Of a DNA stretch of 64,000 bases, positions 47,101-56,240 are shown piece after piece (the first letter of the stretch is position 1; the number at the start of each line of letters is the position of its first letter). The stretch spans positions 62,001 through 126,000 of the forward strand of contig NZ_BBXG01000018.1 of assembly GCF_001570605.1 (NCBI RefSeq). The letters are read 5' to 3'. The notes beneath the pieces were generated by a model. It ran no database searches. It saw only the letters and a program-made list of their open reading frames with translations, and had not been told where the DNA came from. A program made the position numbers and the translations under genes. This DNA comes from Herbidospora cretacea. GTDB lineage: Bacteria > Actinomycetota > Actinomycetes > Streptosporangiales > Streptosporangiaceae.

Positions 47101-47610
47101 TTGCGCGATTTTCTGGACGCCGCCTTGGGATTTCCGGCCGTCCTGTTCAGCTTCGCGCTGATCGTCGTCATCGGATACTGGCTGCTCGTCGCCGCCGGTG
47201 TGCTCGACCTCGACGGTCTTCCGGCGCCGGCGATCTCGGCGTTCGTCGCGGTCGGGTGGTTCGCCGCGCTGGCCGGGTCGGTGCTCGTCCCCGCGCCGGG
47301 GCCGGTCGTCCTGGCCGGGGCGCTCGTCGTGGGGTTCGGCGCCGCCGCTCTGGTGCGCCGCCTCACGCCCGCACCCGAGAAGGTGCCCTCGCGGCACGAC
47401 TTCGTCGGGCAGATGTGCGTCATCAGGACACAGTCGGTCTCCACCGACTTCGGTCAGGCCGAGGTGCGCGCCGAGGACGGCTCGACCGCGGTCATCCAGG
47501 TGCGTCAGACGGGCACCGACAGCTTCCGCGCGGGCGGGGCCGCGCTGATCTTCCAGTACGACCCGGACGGTGAGTTCTTCTGGGTCATGCCATACGAACG
47601 GGGATTGTGA
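47101..47610 (+). CDS. YqiJ/NfeD-like membrane protein (flotillin partner)
   Basis: A 169-residue protein with three N-terminal membrane helices (VLFSFALIVVIGYWLLVAAGVL, FVAVGWFAALAGSVLV, VVLAGALVVGFGAAALVRRL) followed by an OB-fold-like C-terminal domain (DFVGQMCVIRTQSVSTDFGQAEV, QVRQTGTDSFRAGGAALIF). This is the DUF1449/NfeD-like arrangement that accompanies YqiK flotillins. The start is TTG (AGGGGA a few bases upstream), which is rare here. Its stop abuts the flotillin start (2 bp apart, or an overlap if GTG 47607 is used). It probably anchors flotillin at the membrane. Confidence 0.85.
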   Translation: MRDFLDAALGFPAVLFSFALIVVIGYWLLVAAGVLDLDGLPAPAISAFVAVGWFAALAGSVLVPAPGPVVLAGALVVGFGAAALVRRLTPAPEKVPSRHDFVGQMCVIRTQSVSTDFGQAEVRAEDGSTAVIQVRQTGTDSFRAGGAALIFQYDPDGEFFWVMPYERGL

Positions 47611-47612
47611 AC

Positions 47613-49622
47613 ATGGACGTCATCTCTGCCGGAGCCGGAATACTCATCGCGGTCGTCCTGATCATCGCCATCGCGCTGGCGGTCGTGGTCAGCCGGTTGT
47701 TCAAGAAGGTCGAGCAGGGCAAGGCCCTCATCGTGTCGAAGGTGCGCCGGGTCGACGTCACCTTCACCGGTGCCGTGGTGTTACCGGTGCTGCACAAGGC
47801 CGAGTTCATGGACATCTCGGTCAAGACGATCGAGATCGAGCGGTCCGGCCACGAGGGCCTGATCTGCCGCGACAACATCCGGGCCGACATCAAGATCACC
47901 TTCTTCGTCCGGGTCAACAAGACCGCCGAGGACGTCGTGAAGGTCGCCCAGGCCATCGGCACCGCCCGCGCCAGCGACGAGACCACGCTCCAGGTCCTGT
48001 TCAACGCCAAGTTCTCCGAGGCGCTCAAGACCGTCGGCAAGCAGCTCGACTTCGTCGACCTCTACACACAGCGCGACGAGTTCCGCGACCAGATCATCCG
48101 GGTCATCGGCACCGACCTCAACGGCTATTCGCTGGAGGACGCGGCCATCGACTTCCTGGAGCAGACCCCGCTGTCCAGCCTCGACCCGGCCAACATCCTC
48201 GACGCGCAGGGCATCCGCAAGATCACCGAGCTGACGGCGATCGAGCACGTCCGCACCAACGAGTTCCAGCGCAACGAGGAGAAGGAGATCACCCGGCAGA
48301 ACGTCGACGCCCGGGAGGCGATCCTGGAGCTGGAGCGCCGCCAGGCCGACGCCGAGATCAAGCAGAAGCGCGAGGTCGAGACCATGCGCGCCCGCGAGGA
48401 GGCCGAGATCTCCCGGGTGCGCGCCGAGGAGCGCCTCAAGGCCCAGGCCGCCGCCATCAAGACCGACGAGCAGCTCGGCGTCCAGAACGAGAACAAGGCC
48501 CGCGAGGTCGCGGTCGCCGAGAAGAACCGCGAGCGCGTGATCGCCATCGAGAGCGAGCGCATCGAGAAGGACCGCCTGCTGGAGGTCATCGCCCGCGAGC
48601 GGGAGACCGAGCTGTCGCGCATCGCCAAGGAGAAGGAGCTCGAGGTCGAGAAGCGCTCGATCGCCGAGGTCATGCGCGAGCGCATCGCCGTCGAGCGGAC
48701 CGTCGCCGAGCAGGAGGAGAGCATCAAGCGCCTGCGCGTCGTCGAGGAGGCCGAGCGCACCCGCCAGTCGGTCATCATCGCCGCCGAGGCCGAGGCCCAG
48801 GAGCACCTGGTCAAGGACATCAAGGCCGCCGAGGCCGCCGAGGCCGCCTCGAAGTTCAAGGCCCGCGAGGCGCTCGTGCTGGCCGAGTCGCGCCAGCAGG
48901 CCGCCGAGCTCGACGCCCGTGCCAAGATCCGCCTCGCCGAGGGCGTGCAGGCCGAGGCCGCCGCGACCGGCCTGGCCGAGGTGCAGGTCAAGGAGCGCGA
49001 GGCCGCCGCGATCGAGAAGGTCGGCAAGGCCGAGGCGATCGTCGAACGCGAGAAGGCCCTGGCCTCTGCCGAGGGCACCCGCGAGCGCCTCAAGGCCGAG
49101 GCCGACGGCGAGCAGGCCAAGGCCGTGGCCGCCGCGATGATGGTCGGCGAGAAGCTCAAGGCCGAGGCCGAGGGCCTCACCGAGAAGGCCGCCGCGCTGG
49201 CCGCGATGTCCGACGCCTCGCGCGGGCACGAGGAGTACCGCCTGCGGCTGGAGGCCGAGAAGGAGATCCGCCTGGCCGGGGTCGAGGTGCACCGCAGGGT
49301 CGCCGAGGCGCAGGCCGAGGTCCTGTCGGCGGGCCTGGCCAAGGCCAACATCGACATCGTCGGCGGCGACAGCGTCTTCTTCGACAAGCTCGTCGGCGCG
49401 GTCAGCATGGGCAAGAGCGTCGACGGGTTCGTGGACAACTCCGAGGTCGCCCGCACCCTGGCCGAGCCCTACCTGAACGGCGACGCCAGCCTCACCGGCG
49501 ACCTGGCCAAGATCGTGTCCGGGGTCGACTCGGGCGCCGTGCGCGACATGACGGTGTCGGCGTTCCTCGCCACCCTGATGAAGAACGGCGGCAGCCCGGC
49601 GATCACCCCGGTCGAGAAGTGA
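47613..49622 (+). CDS. Flotillin (SPFH/band 7, YqiK-like)
   Basis: A 669-residue membrane scaffold. One N-terminal membrane helix (ISAGAGILIAVVLIIAIALAVVV), then the SPFH domain (about residues 30-210; QGKALIVSKVRRVDVTF to DAQGIRKI), then about 350 residues of Ala/Glu/Lys/Arg-rich coiled coil with recurrent EAE and KAEA motifs, and a globular end (VEVHRRVAEAQAEVLSAGLAKANIDIVGGDSVF). Flotillins of this type oligomerise into membrane microdomains. Start ATG 47613 is preferred because GGGGA lies eight bases upstream; GTG 47607 would overlap the previous stop. Its TGA overlaps the GTG of the AAA gene. Confidence 0.93.
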   Translation: MDVISAGAGILIAVVLIIAIALAVVVSRLFKKVEQGKALIVSKVRRVDVTFTGAVVLPVLHKAEFMDISVKTIEIERSGHEGLICRDNIRADIKITFFVRVNKTAEDVVKVAQAIGTARASDETTLQVLFNAKFSEALKTVGKQLDFVDLYTQRDEFRDQIIRVIGTDLNGYSLEDAAIDFLEQTPLSSLDPANILDAQGIRKITELTAIEHVRTNEFQRNEEKEITRQNVDAREAILELERRQADAEIKQKREVETMRAREEAEISRVRAEERLKAQAAAIKTDEQLGVQNENKAREVAVAEKNRERVIAIESERIEKDRLLEVIARERETELSRIAKEKELEVEKRSIAEVMRERIAVERTVAEQEESIKRLRVVEEAERTRQSVIIAAEAEAQEHLVKDIKAAEAAEAASKFKAREALVLAESRQQAAELDARAKIRLAEGVQAEAAATGLAEVQVKEREAAAIEKVGKAEAIVEREKALASAEGTRERLKAEADGEQAKAVAAAMMVGEKLKAEAEGLTEKAAALAAMSDASRGHEEYRLRLEAEKEIRLAGVEVHRRVAEAQAEVLSAGLAKANIDIVGGDSVFFDKLVGAVSMGKSVDGFVDNSEVARTLAEPYLNGDASLTGDLAKIVSGVDSGAVRDMTVSAFLATLMKNGGSPAITPVEK

Positions 49623-52600
49623 CGGCGCTGGACGCCGGCACCTACGAGATCCTCCGCGCCCGGCTGGCCGAGCAGGCCAAAGCCCTCTCCGGCCGGGCCG
49701 AGGAGCTCAACGCCCGGCGCCTCGCGGTGTTCGGCGGGTCGGAGATGCGGCTGGTCGGGACCGAGCGCATCCGTACCGAGAACAACTGCGTCCCCCGGGA
49801 CGCGGTCTCCGCCGGCGACACCATGATCTTCGGCTACAACGTGTTCATCGGCCTGCGGCCGCAGACCAGCGTGGCCGACGTGTTCTCCTTCCACCGGTTC
49901 TCCCGCGACGGGGACGCGTTCGCGTTCTCCGCCTCGGAGAGCGTCTTCGGCGACCCGGCCTTCGAGAAGGACTTCGCCGAGCTCTACCGGTATTACAAGG
50001 AGACCCGGCTGCTCCAGCTGCGGAAGATCGAGGGCAAGCTCCTGGCGATCTTCCAGACCGGGCCGCAGGACCTCCGGGTGCTGCGGTGGACGATGTCGGC
50101 CGACGGCGCCCTGTCCTATCTCGACTCGCGGGGCGAGCGGGACCACGTCCTGCCGCCCTCCCACGACTTCGAGTGGGCCGAGACGACCCGCGACGACCAC
50201 GTCCTGGGGCGGCATCCGCACATCTCCATCGGCGGCGAGCTGTTCGTCGAGACCGTCGGCGGCGACCTGACCATCAAGGTCGAGAACAACACCGAGACGG
50301 GCGAGGGCGTCTACTCCGAGCCCGTGACCGAGCGGCTGCAGAGCCTGGCCGACGCCGACGTCCTGCACGCCCGGGTCGGGCCGCTGATCCTGCTGAAGAT
50401 CCGGCCCTACAAGGAGACCGAGTGGCGTCACCTGGTCTTCAACACGCGGACGAAGTCGGTGACCCGGCTCGACGGGATCGGGCAGGCCTGCCAGCGGCTC
50501 CCCGAGGACCAGGGGATCATCTTCCCCGGCGGCTACTACCTGACGACCGGGGTCGCCAAGACGTTCGAGACCGACGTCGCGGCGCTGGAGTTCGAGCGGG
50601 TCATCCGGGGCGAGGAGGACGTGCTCTACGTCTTCCACGCGCGGGAGGAGGGGCGTTACCTCCTGCTTCCGTACAACGTGATCCGGAAGGAGGTCGCCAA
50701 CCCGCTGCCCTGTCACGGCTATTCGCTGTTCGACGACGGCACGCTCGTGGTGTTCCGGGCGACCTCTGACGAGCCGTCCCGCGTGCACCCGATGCAGGTG
50801 TGGGACACCCCGTTCGCGGTCGAGTCGGCGACCCCCGTGGGCACCGGCCCGCTGGAGCGGATCGGCAACGGTGAGCTGGTCAGGGGCGTGTCCGACTGCC
50901 TGTCCGTGGCCCGGATGGTCGGCGAGATGGCGCCCGCGCAGGCCGTCTTCGAGGCGCTGATCGCGGCGTGCGACCGGATCGCCGACGCCTACCACTGGCT
51001 GGGCGAGCACGGCCTGCACGACCCGCTGACGGCGCTGCGCGGCACGGCCGAGCAGGTGCTCGACGAGTTCGAGAACGTGCAGCGCCTGACCGAGGACGCC
51101 GCCCGGGCCGTGGCCGAGGCGCGGGAGCGGATCTCCTCGATCACCTCCACCGGGGTCGCCCGGCTGGCGGACCTGCGCCGGGTCCAGGGCCACCTGGTGA
51201 CCCTGCGGGAGCGCCGGTACGCCGACCTCGAAGCCCTCGACGCGCTCGACCGGACCGCTTCCGACCTGGTCGCCGAGACCGCCGCCCAGGTCCTCGCCGA
51301 CCTGCAGCGCGACGACGCGTTCACCGGCTTCCACGCCTCGGTCGGCGCGCTCGCGGAAGAGGCGGAGGCGATCGCGACCGTGGCCGGCGCGGCGCCGCTG
51401 TCGGAGCGCCTGGCCGAGCAGTCCGACGGGCTGGAGACGCTCGTCGAGGTGGTCGGGACGCTGGAGGTCGAGGCGACCGCCCGTACCGTCATCCTGGAGA
51501 AGGTCGGCGCGGTCCTCGCCGAGATCAACCGGGTGCGGGCGACGCTCGACGCGCGGCGGCGGGAACTCCTCGCCTCCGAGGGCCGGGCCGAGTTCGCCGC
51601 CGAGTTCGGCCTGCTCGGCCAGGCGGTGACCGCCGGGCTGACCGGCGCGGACTCTCCGGAGAAGTGCGACGAGCGGCTGGGCCGTCTCCTGCTCCAGATC
51701 GAGGGACTGGAGTCCCGGTTCGGCGAGTTCGACGACTTCCTCGCGCAGCTCGAACGCAAACGGGAAGAGGTCTACGAGGCGTTCTCGGCCCGCAAGCAGA
51801 CCCTTCTGGACGACCGGGCCCGCCGGGCCGACCGGCTCGCCGAGTCGGCCGACCGCCTGCTGGGCACGGTGCGGCGGCGCTCCTCGACGCTCGCCACTCT
51901 CGACGAGGTCAACGCCTACTTCGCCGCCGACCCGATGGTCGCGAAACTCCGCGCGGTCGCCTCTGACCTGCGCGAGCTCGGGGACTCCGTACGGGCCGAC
52001 GAGCTCGACGGCCGGGTCAGGGCGGCCCGCCAGGAGGCCGGGCGAGCGCTCAGGGACCGGACCGACCTGTTCGACGGCGACACCGTCAAGCTCGGCCGCC
52101 ACCGGTTCGCGATCAACACCCAGCCGCTCGACCTGACCCTCGTGCCCCACGAGGGGTCGCTGTCGTTCGCCGTCACGGGCACCGACTACCGGGCCCCGGT
52201 GACGGGGTTCGACGACACCAGGGGCTTCTGGGACCAGCTGCTCGTGTCGGAGACCCAGGAGGTCTACCGGGGCGAGTACCTGGCCGCCTCGCTGTTCCCC
52301 GTCGAGGGGGACGTCGCCGAGGCGGTCCGCCGGGCGGCGGAGTCGCGGTACGACGAGGGCTACGAGCGGGGCGTCCACGACCACGACGCGGTGAGGATCC
52401 TCGACGTGGTGACGCGGCTGCACGCCGGGGCGGGCCTGCTGCGGCACCTGCCGTCGGCCCGCGCCGCGGCGCAGTTCTTCTGGGCGTTCGGCCGTCCCTC
52501 CGAGACGTGGCAGGTCAGGGCGCAGTCCCTCACCCGCGCCCGGGAGCTGTTCGGCGGCGGCGAGGAGGCGCTGCGTGAGCTGGCCGCCGAACTGGCCGCG

Positions 52601-54304
52601 GCGATCGAGGCCCACGGCTGCTTCGAGGGCCCCGCGTCACTGGCCGCCGACTACCTGATCGAGGAGCTCGCCTCCGCGCCCACCGGCTTCGTCACCGCAG
52701 CGACGGCGCGCGCCTTCCTGGACGGCTTCCAGGAGGCTCTCGGCGCGGAACGCTTCGCCGCCTTCGAGGACGAGCTGTCGGCGCTGGACCTCCCGGCCCG
52801 CATCCAGCTCGCCCGCGCGTGGCTGGCCGCCTTCGGCAAGGGCGAGGTCTCACCCGAGGTCGTCGCGCTGCTCCTGTGCGACCTGCCCCGGTACGAGTCG
52901 GCGGCGTCGCTCGACGGGGTCGTCGAAGGCCTCCTCGGCGCGCACCCCCGGATCCAGGGCCGCTCGATGGAGCTGCGCCTCGACGAGTTCCTCGCCCGGA
53001 CCCGGATCTTCCGGGCCGAGCGGGTGCCGGCCTACCGGGATTACCAGCGACGCCGGGGCGAGCTCGTCGTGGCCGAGAAGAAGCGCCTCCGCCTGGACGA
53101 ATACCGCCCCAAGGTGATGGACTCCTTCGTCCGCAACCAGCTCATCGACCAGGTCTACCTGCCGCTGATCGGCGACAACCTGGCCAAGCAGCTCGACCAC
53201 GGGATGGGCCTGCTGCTGCTGATCTCCCCGCCCGGATACGGCAAGACGACCCTGATGGAGTACGTGGCCAGCCGGCTCGGCCTGGTGTTCGTCAAGGTCA
53301 ACGGCCCGGCCCTGGGCCACGAGGTCACCTCGGTCGACCCCGCCGACGCGCCCGACGCGACCTCGCGGTCGGAGGTGGAGAAGATCTCCTTCGCCCTGGA
53401 GATGGGCAGCAACGTGCTGCTCTACCTGGACGACATCCAGCACACCTCGCCCGAGCTGCTGCAGAAGTTCATCTCGCTCTGCGACGCCCAGCGGCGGATG
53501 GAGGGCGTCTGGAACGGCACGGCCCGGACCTACGACCTGCGGGGCAAGCGCTTCGCCGTCTGCATGGCGGGCAACCCGTACACCGAGTCGGGCCAGGTCT
53601 TCCGGGTGCCGGACATGCTGGCCAACCGGGCCGACGTGTGGAACCTCGGCGAGGTGCTCAGCGGCAAGGACGACCTGTTCGCGCTCAGCTACATCGAGAA
53701 CGCGCTGACGGCCAACTCGGTCCTGGCGCCCGTGTCCGACCACGGCGAGGTCGAGAAGCTGGTCCGGCTCGCCCGGGGTGAGGGCAGCTCCGACCAGCTC
53801 GAACATCCCTACAGCGCGGTCGAGCTCGACCAGATCCTCAGCGTCCTGCGGAAGATGCTCCGCCTCCAGGAGGTGGTGCTGGCCAGCAACCGGGCCTACA
53901 TCGCCTCGGCCGCCCAGTCGGACGCGAGCCGGACCGAGCCGCCGTTCCTGCTCCAGGGGTCGTACCGGAACATGAACAAGCTCGCCCAGCGGGTGGTGCC
54001 GGTGCTGACGGACGCGGAGCTGGAGGGCATCATCGACGACCACTACCTGGGCGAGGCGCAGACCCTCACCTCGGGGGCGGAGTCGAACCTGCTGAAACTG
54101 GCCGAGCTGCGGGGGGTGCTGACCGACGCGCAGAAGGTGCGGTGGGAAGAGGTCAAGGCCGCCTACCGGCGGGCCAGGGCGATGGGCGGCGAGGACGACG
54201 ACCCGACCACCCGGACGGTCTCCGCCATCACCCACCTCAGCGACCAGCTCACCGGCGCGATCACCTCGCTGGGCGCGGATCGAGCCCGACCCGTGACCAA
54301 CTGA
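49619..54304 (+). CDS. Giant AAA ATPase of the DUF3686 'DNA repair ATPase' type
   Basis: A 1561-residue protein encoded with the flotillin. The N-terminal about 420 residues are a beta-rich domain of the DUF3686 type (FGYNVFIGLRPQTSVADVFSFHRF, ARVGPLILLKIRPYKETEWRHLVFNTRTKSV). The middle (about 450-810) is mostly coiled coil (RLTEDAARAVAEARERI, LDDRARRADRLAESADRLLG). The C-terminal AAA domain has Walker A SPPGYGKTT (about 1202-1210), Walker B LLYLDDIQH (about 1267-1275) and an asparagine/arginine-rich sensor region (CMAGNPYTES). Despite the family name, repair activity is undemonstrated; coupling to flotillin argues for a membrane or envelope-stress function. GTG 49619 overlaps the flotillin stop (GTGA). 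Confidence 0.9.
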   Translation: MTALDAGTYEILRARLAEQAKALSGRAEELNARRLAVFGGSEMRLVGTERIRTENNCVPRDAVSAGDTMIFGYNVFIGLRPQTSVADVFSFHRFSRDGDAFAFSASESVFGDPAFEKDFAELYRYYKETRLLQLRKIEGKLLAIFQTGPQDLRVLRWTMSADGALSYLDSRGERDHVLPPSHDFEWAETTRDDHVLGRHPHISIGGELFVETVGGDLTIKVENNTETGEGVYSEPVTERLQSLADADVLHARVGPLILLKIRPYKETEWRHLVFNTRTKSVTRLDGIGQACQRLPEDQGIIFPGGYYLTTGVAKTFETDVAALEFERVIRGEEDVLYVFHAREEGRYLLLPYNVIRKEVANPLPCHGYSLFDDGTLVVFRATSDEPSRVHPMQVWDTPFAVESATPVGTGPLERIGNGELVRGVSDCLSVARMVGEMAPAQAVFEALIAACDRIADAYHWLGEHGLHDPLTALRGTAEQVLDEFENVQRLTEDAARAVAEARERISSITSTGVARLADLRRVQGHLVTLRERRYADLEALDALDRTASDLVAETAAQVLADLQRDDAFTGFHASVGALAEEAEAIATVAGAAPLSERLAEQSDGLETLVEVVGTLEVEATARTVILEKVGAVLAEINRVRATLDARRRELLASEGRAEFAAEFGLLGQAVTAGLTGADSPEKCDERLGRLLLQIEGLESRFGEFDDFLAQLERKREEVYEAFSARKQTLLDDRARRADRLAESADRLLGTVRRRSSTLATLDEVNAYFAADPMVAKLRAVASDLRELGDSVRADELDGRVRAARQEAGRALRDRTDLFDGDTVKLGRHRFAINTQPLDLTLVPHEGSLSFAVTGTDYRAPVTGFDDTRGFWDQLLVSETQEVYRGEYLAASLFPVEGDVAEAVRRAAESRYDEGYERGVHDHDAVRILDVVTRLHAGAGLLRHLPSARAAAQFFWAFGRPSETWQVRAQSLTRARELFGGGEEALRELAAELAAAIEAHGCFEGPASLAADYLIEELASAPTGFVTAATARAFLDGFQEALGAERFAAFEDELSALDLPARIQLARAWLAAFGKGEVSPEVVALLLCDLPRYESAASLDGVVEGLLGAHPRIQGRSMELRLDEFLARTRIFRAERVPAYRDYQRRRGELVVAEKKRLRLDEYRPKVMDSFVRNQLIDQVYLPLIGDNLAKQLDHGMGLLLLISPPGYGKTTLMEYVASRLGLVFVKVNGPALGHEVTSVDPADAPDATSRSEVEKISFALEMGSNVLLYLDDIQHTSPELLQKFISLCDAQRRMEGVWNGTARTYDLRGKRFAVCMAGNPYTESGQVFRVPDMLANRADVWNLGEVLSGKDDLFALSYIENALTANSVLAPVSDHGEVEKLVRLARGEGSSDQLEHPYSAVELDQILSVLRKMLRLQEVVLASNRAYIASAAQSDASRTEPPFLLQGSYRNMNKLAQRVVPVLTDAELEGIIDDHYLGEAQTLTSGAESNLLKLAELRGVLTDAQKVRWEEVKAAYRRARAMGGEDDDPTTRTVSAITHLSDQLTGAITSLGADRARPVTN

Positions 54305-54570
54305 TGTCCAGCCCCCGCTGTCCAACCGAAACCACAAGGGGGCAGACGTTCGTGGCGCACCCCTTAACCGACGCGTAGCGGATGGCGTGGGCGCGGTCCT
54401 GCTTCAGCTCGGCCTGCGCGGCGATGCCGCTGAAGCTGTCCGGCGACGGGGCCGTGACACCGCCTCCGGCAGGAAGCACGCTGCCCAAGGGCACCTACGC
54501 CTACGCCACCTGCGGAGGCTGGACCCCGCGCTGCGATGATGGTGGCGCCGTGCCGATCTGAGGGGGAACC
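54305..54570. other. Gene-poor stretch with a doubtful 59-codon ORF
   Basis: Between the AAA gene and the LLM oxidoreductase. On the + strand an ATG ORF (54382-54561, 59 aa) ends one base before AGGGGG, the RBS of the next gene; its product is Cys- and Thr-rich (YAYATCGGWTPRCDDGGAV). On the minus strand a 77-codon ORF (54261-54494; GIAAQAELKQDRAHAIRYA) is equally biased. Both have high GC3, so neither can be chosen with confidence. Either could be a remnant of a lost gene. Confidence 0.35.
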
Positions 54571-55590
54571 GTGCCGCCGACCTCGCGACCTTTGCGGAAG
54601 CTGGGCTTCCTGACCATCGGCCTGTTCGACGAGGCCGATCCCCGCCGGGGGCACGAGTCGACGCTGGAGATCATCGAGCTGGGCGAGCGGCTGGGGTTCG
54701 ACAGCGTCTGGGTGCGCCACCGTCACCTGCAGTTCGGCATCTCCTCCCCGGTCGCCGTCCTGGCGGCGGCCTCCCAGCGGACCAGCCGCATCGAGCTCGG
54801 CACGGCCGTCATCCCCCTCGGGTGGGAGAACCCGCTGCGGCTGGCCGAGGACCTGGCGACCCTGGACCTCCTGTCCGGGGGACGCCTCAACCCCGGGGTG
54901 AGCGTCGGCCCTCCGATGCACTACGACGAGGTCAAGCAGGCGCTCTATCCTGACAGCGCCGACGTGGAGGACTTCTCCTACGAGCGGGTCCGGCGGCTGC
55001 TCGGCTTCGTCCGCGGCGAGAAGGCCACCGATTTCCACGGCGTCGAGGGCTTCGAGGTGTTCTCCGACCGGGTCCAGCCCCACTCACCCGGCCTGGGCTC
55101 CCGCCTCTGGTACGGCGGCGCCAGCCTGAGCTCGGCCAGGTGGGCCGGCGAGCACTCCATGAACTTCCTGACCAGCAGCGTTGTCAAGGCCGAGGAGTCG
55201 GAGGACTTCGCCGAGATCCAGCTGTCCCACATCCGCGCCTTCCGCGAGCGCCACCCCGACGGCGACCGCGCCCGCGTCTCCCAGGGCCTCGTCGTCATCC
55301 CCACCGACAGCGCGAGCCCGGAGCAGCGCGCCAAGTACCAGGAGTTCGCCGCCAAGCGCACCCCCCGAACGGCGACCCCGCAGGGCCCGGCCCGCCTGAT
55401 GTTCGCCCCCGACCTCGTCGGCACCTCCGCCGAGATCGCCGAACGCCTCCACGCCCACGCCGCCTTCCAGGAGATCGACGAGGTCGCCTTCGCCCTCCCG
55501 TTCACCTTCGACCACGCCGACTACGTGCAGATTCTCACCGACATGGCCACCCACCTGGGCCCGGCCCTCGGCTGGCGGGCAGCGCCCTGA
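54571..55590 (+). CDS. LLM-class flavin-dependent oxidoreductase
   Basis: A 339-residue TIM-barrel monooxygenase/oxidoreductase of the luciferase-like superfamily, using FMN or F420. Recognisable segments: LEIIELGERLGFDSVWVRHRH, TSRIELGTAVIPLGWENPLRLAEDLATLDLLSGGRLNPGV and LWYGGASLSSARWAGEHSMNFL. GTG start with AGGGGG at 54561-54566. Substrate unknown. Its stop overlaps the apparent start of the next gene. It groups with three further + strand genes, one of which (nitronate monooxygenase) is also flavin-dependent. Confidence 0.9.
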   Translation: MPPTSRPLRKLGFLTIGLFDEADPRRGHESTLEIIELGERLGFDSVWVRHRHLQFGISSPVAVLAAASQRTSRIELGTAVIPLGWENPLRLAEDLATLDLLSGGRLNPGVSVGPPMHYDEVKQALYPDSADVEDFSYERVRRLLGFVRGEKATDFHGVEGFEVFSDRVQPHSPGLGSRLWYGGASLSSARWAGEHSMNFLTSSVVKAEESEDFAEIQLSHIRAFRERHPDGDRARVSQGLVVIPTDSASPEQRAKYQEFAAKRTPRTATPQGPARLMFAPDLVGTSAEIAERLHAHAAFQEIDEVAFALPFTFDHADYVQILTDMATHLGPALGWRAAP

Positions 55591-56222
55591 CAGCCCGCAC
55601 CGCCGACGAGATCCGCGGATACCTCCTCGACCAGCTCAACGCCGCCCTGCGCCGCCCCGGCCTGTACGGCGACGAATTCGTTCTCCAAACCATGCTCGAC
55701 CACGTGGTCTACGCCGAAGGCAGGCAGGACGCGTGGGAGAAGGAGTGCGAGGCGATGCGCTCCCGCCACGCCTTCTGGCCCACCGGAGTGACCGGAGCGG
55801 TGCGGGACGTCCTGCCGGACACCGCCAGGTCGGACGATCACGTGGTGGCGTCGGTCTACGCGGAGTTCGTCAGGGCCCAGGGGTGGCTGCGGACCGATCG
55901 GCTGCTGACCGCCGGCGAGTACGCGTCCATGAGAGGAGCGCTGGCTCTGCGCGGCGGCGACCGGACGCTCAGCGACGTGCGGGACAGGTTCGGGCCGCCC
56001 TCCGCGCTCTTCGGCCCGAGAGATCCCCGTCACGGGAAGACCCTCGGCTACGCCACCGGCGACCCGGCCGACCCCATGGTCTTCTTCCACTTCTGGAACG
56101 GTGACGACTCGGCGTACGAGGAGGCGGTCCTGCTGGCCGCCCGCTGCGGCGCCGGCACGTTCAGGGACACCTTCACCCTCACTCCCGCCGGGGAACGCCG
56201 CAGGACGCTTCAGCTCCCGTAG
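55587..56222 (+). CDS. Hypothetical protein with no conventional start codon
   Basis: The frame encodes about 211 residues beginning LTARTADEIRGYLLDQLNAALRRPGLYGDEF, the natural N-terminus to judge by the alpha-helical opening. There is no ATG, GTG or TTG within reach upstream; the first in-frame ATG (about 55692) would remove the opening helices. The best candidate is CTG at 55587, overlapping the LLM stop as CTGA. The protein is soluble; I do not recognise the fold (WLRTDRLLTAGEYASMRGALALRGGDRTLSDVRDRFGPPSALFG in the middle). The codon bias says it is coding. Confidence 0.6.
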   Translation: MTARTADEIRGYLLDQLNAALRRPGLYGDEFVLQTMLDHVVYAEGRQDAWEKECEAMRSRHAFWPTGVTGAVRDVLPDTARSDDHVVASVYAEFVRAQGWLRTDRLLTAGEYASMRGALALRGGDRTLSDVRDRFGPPSALFGPRDPRHGKTLGYATGDPADPMVFFHFWNGDDSAYEEAVLLAARCGAGTFRDTFTLTPAGERRRTLQLP

Positions 56223-56240
56223 TCAGGGCAGCCGGGAGGG

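Noticed and set aside
47570-49618. Extension of the AAA ATPase frame upstream through the flotillin gene
   Set aside because: The frame stays open but reads Arg/Gly/His-rich shadow sequence; the real start is GTG 49619 overlapping the flotillin stop.
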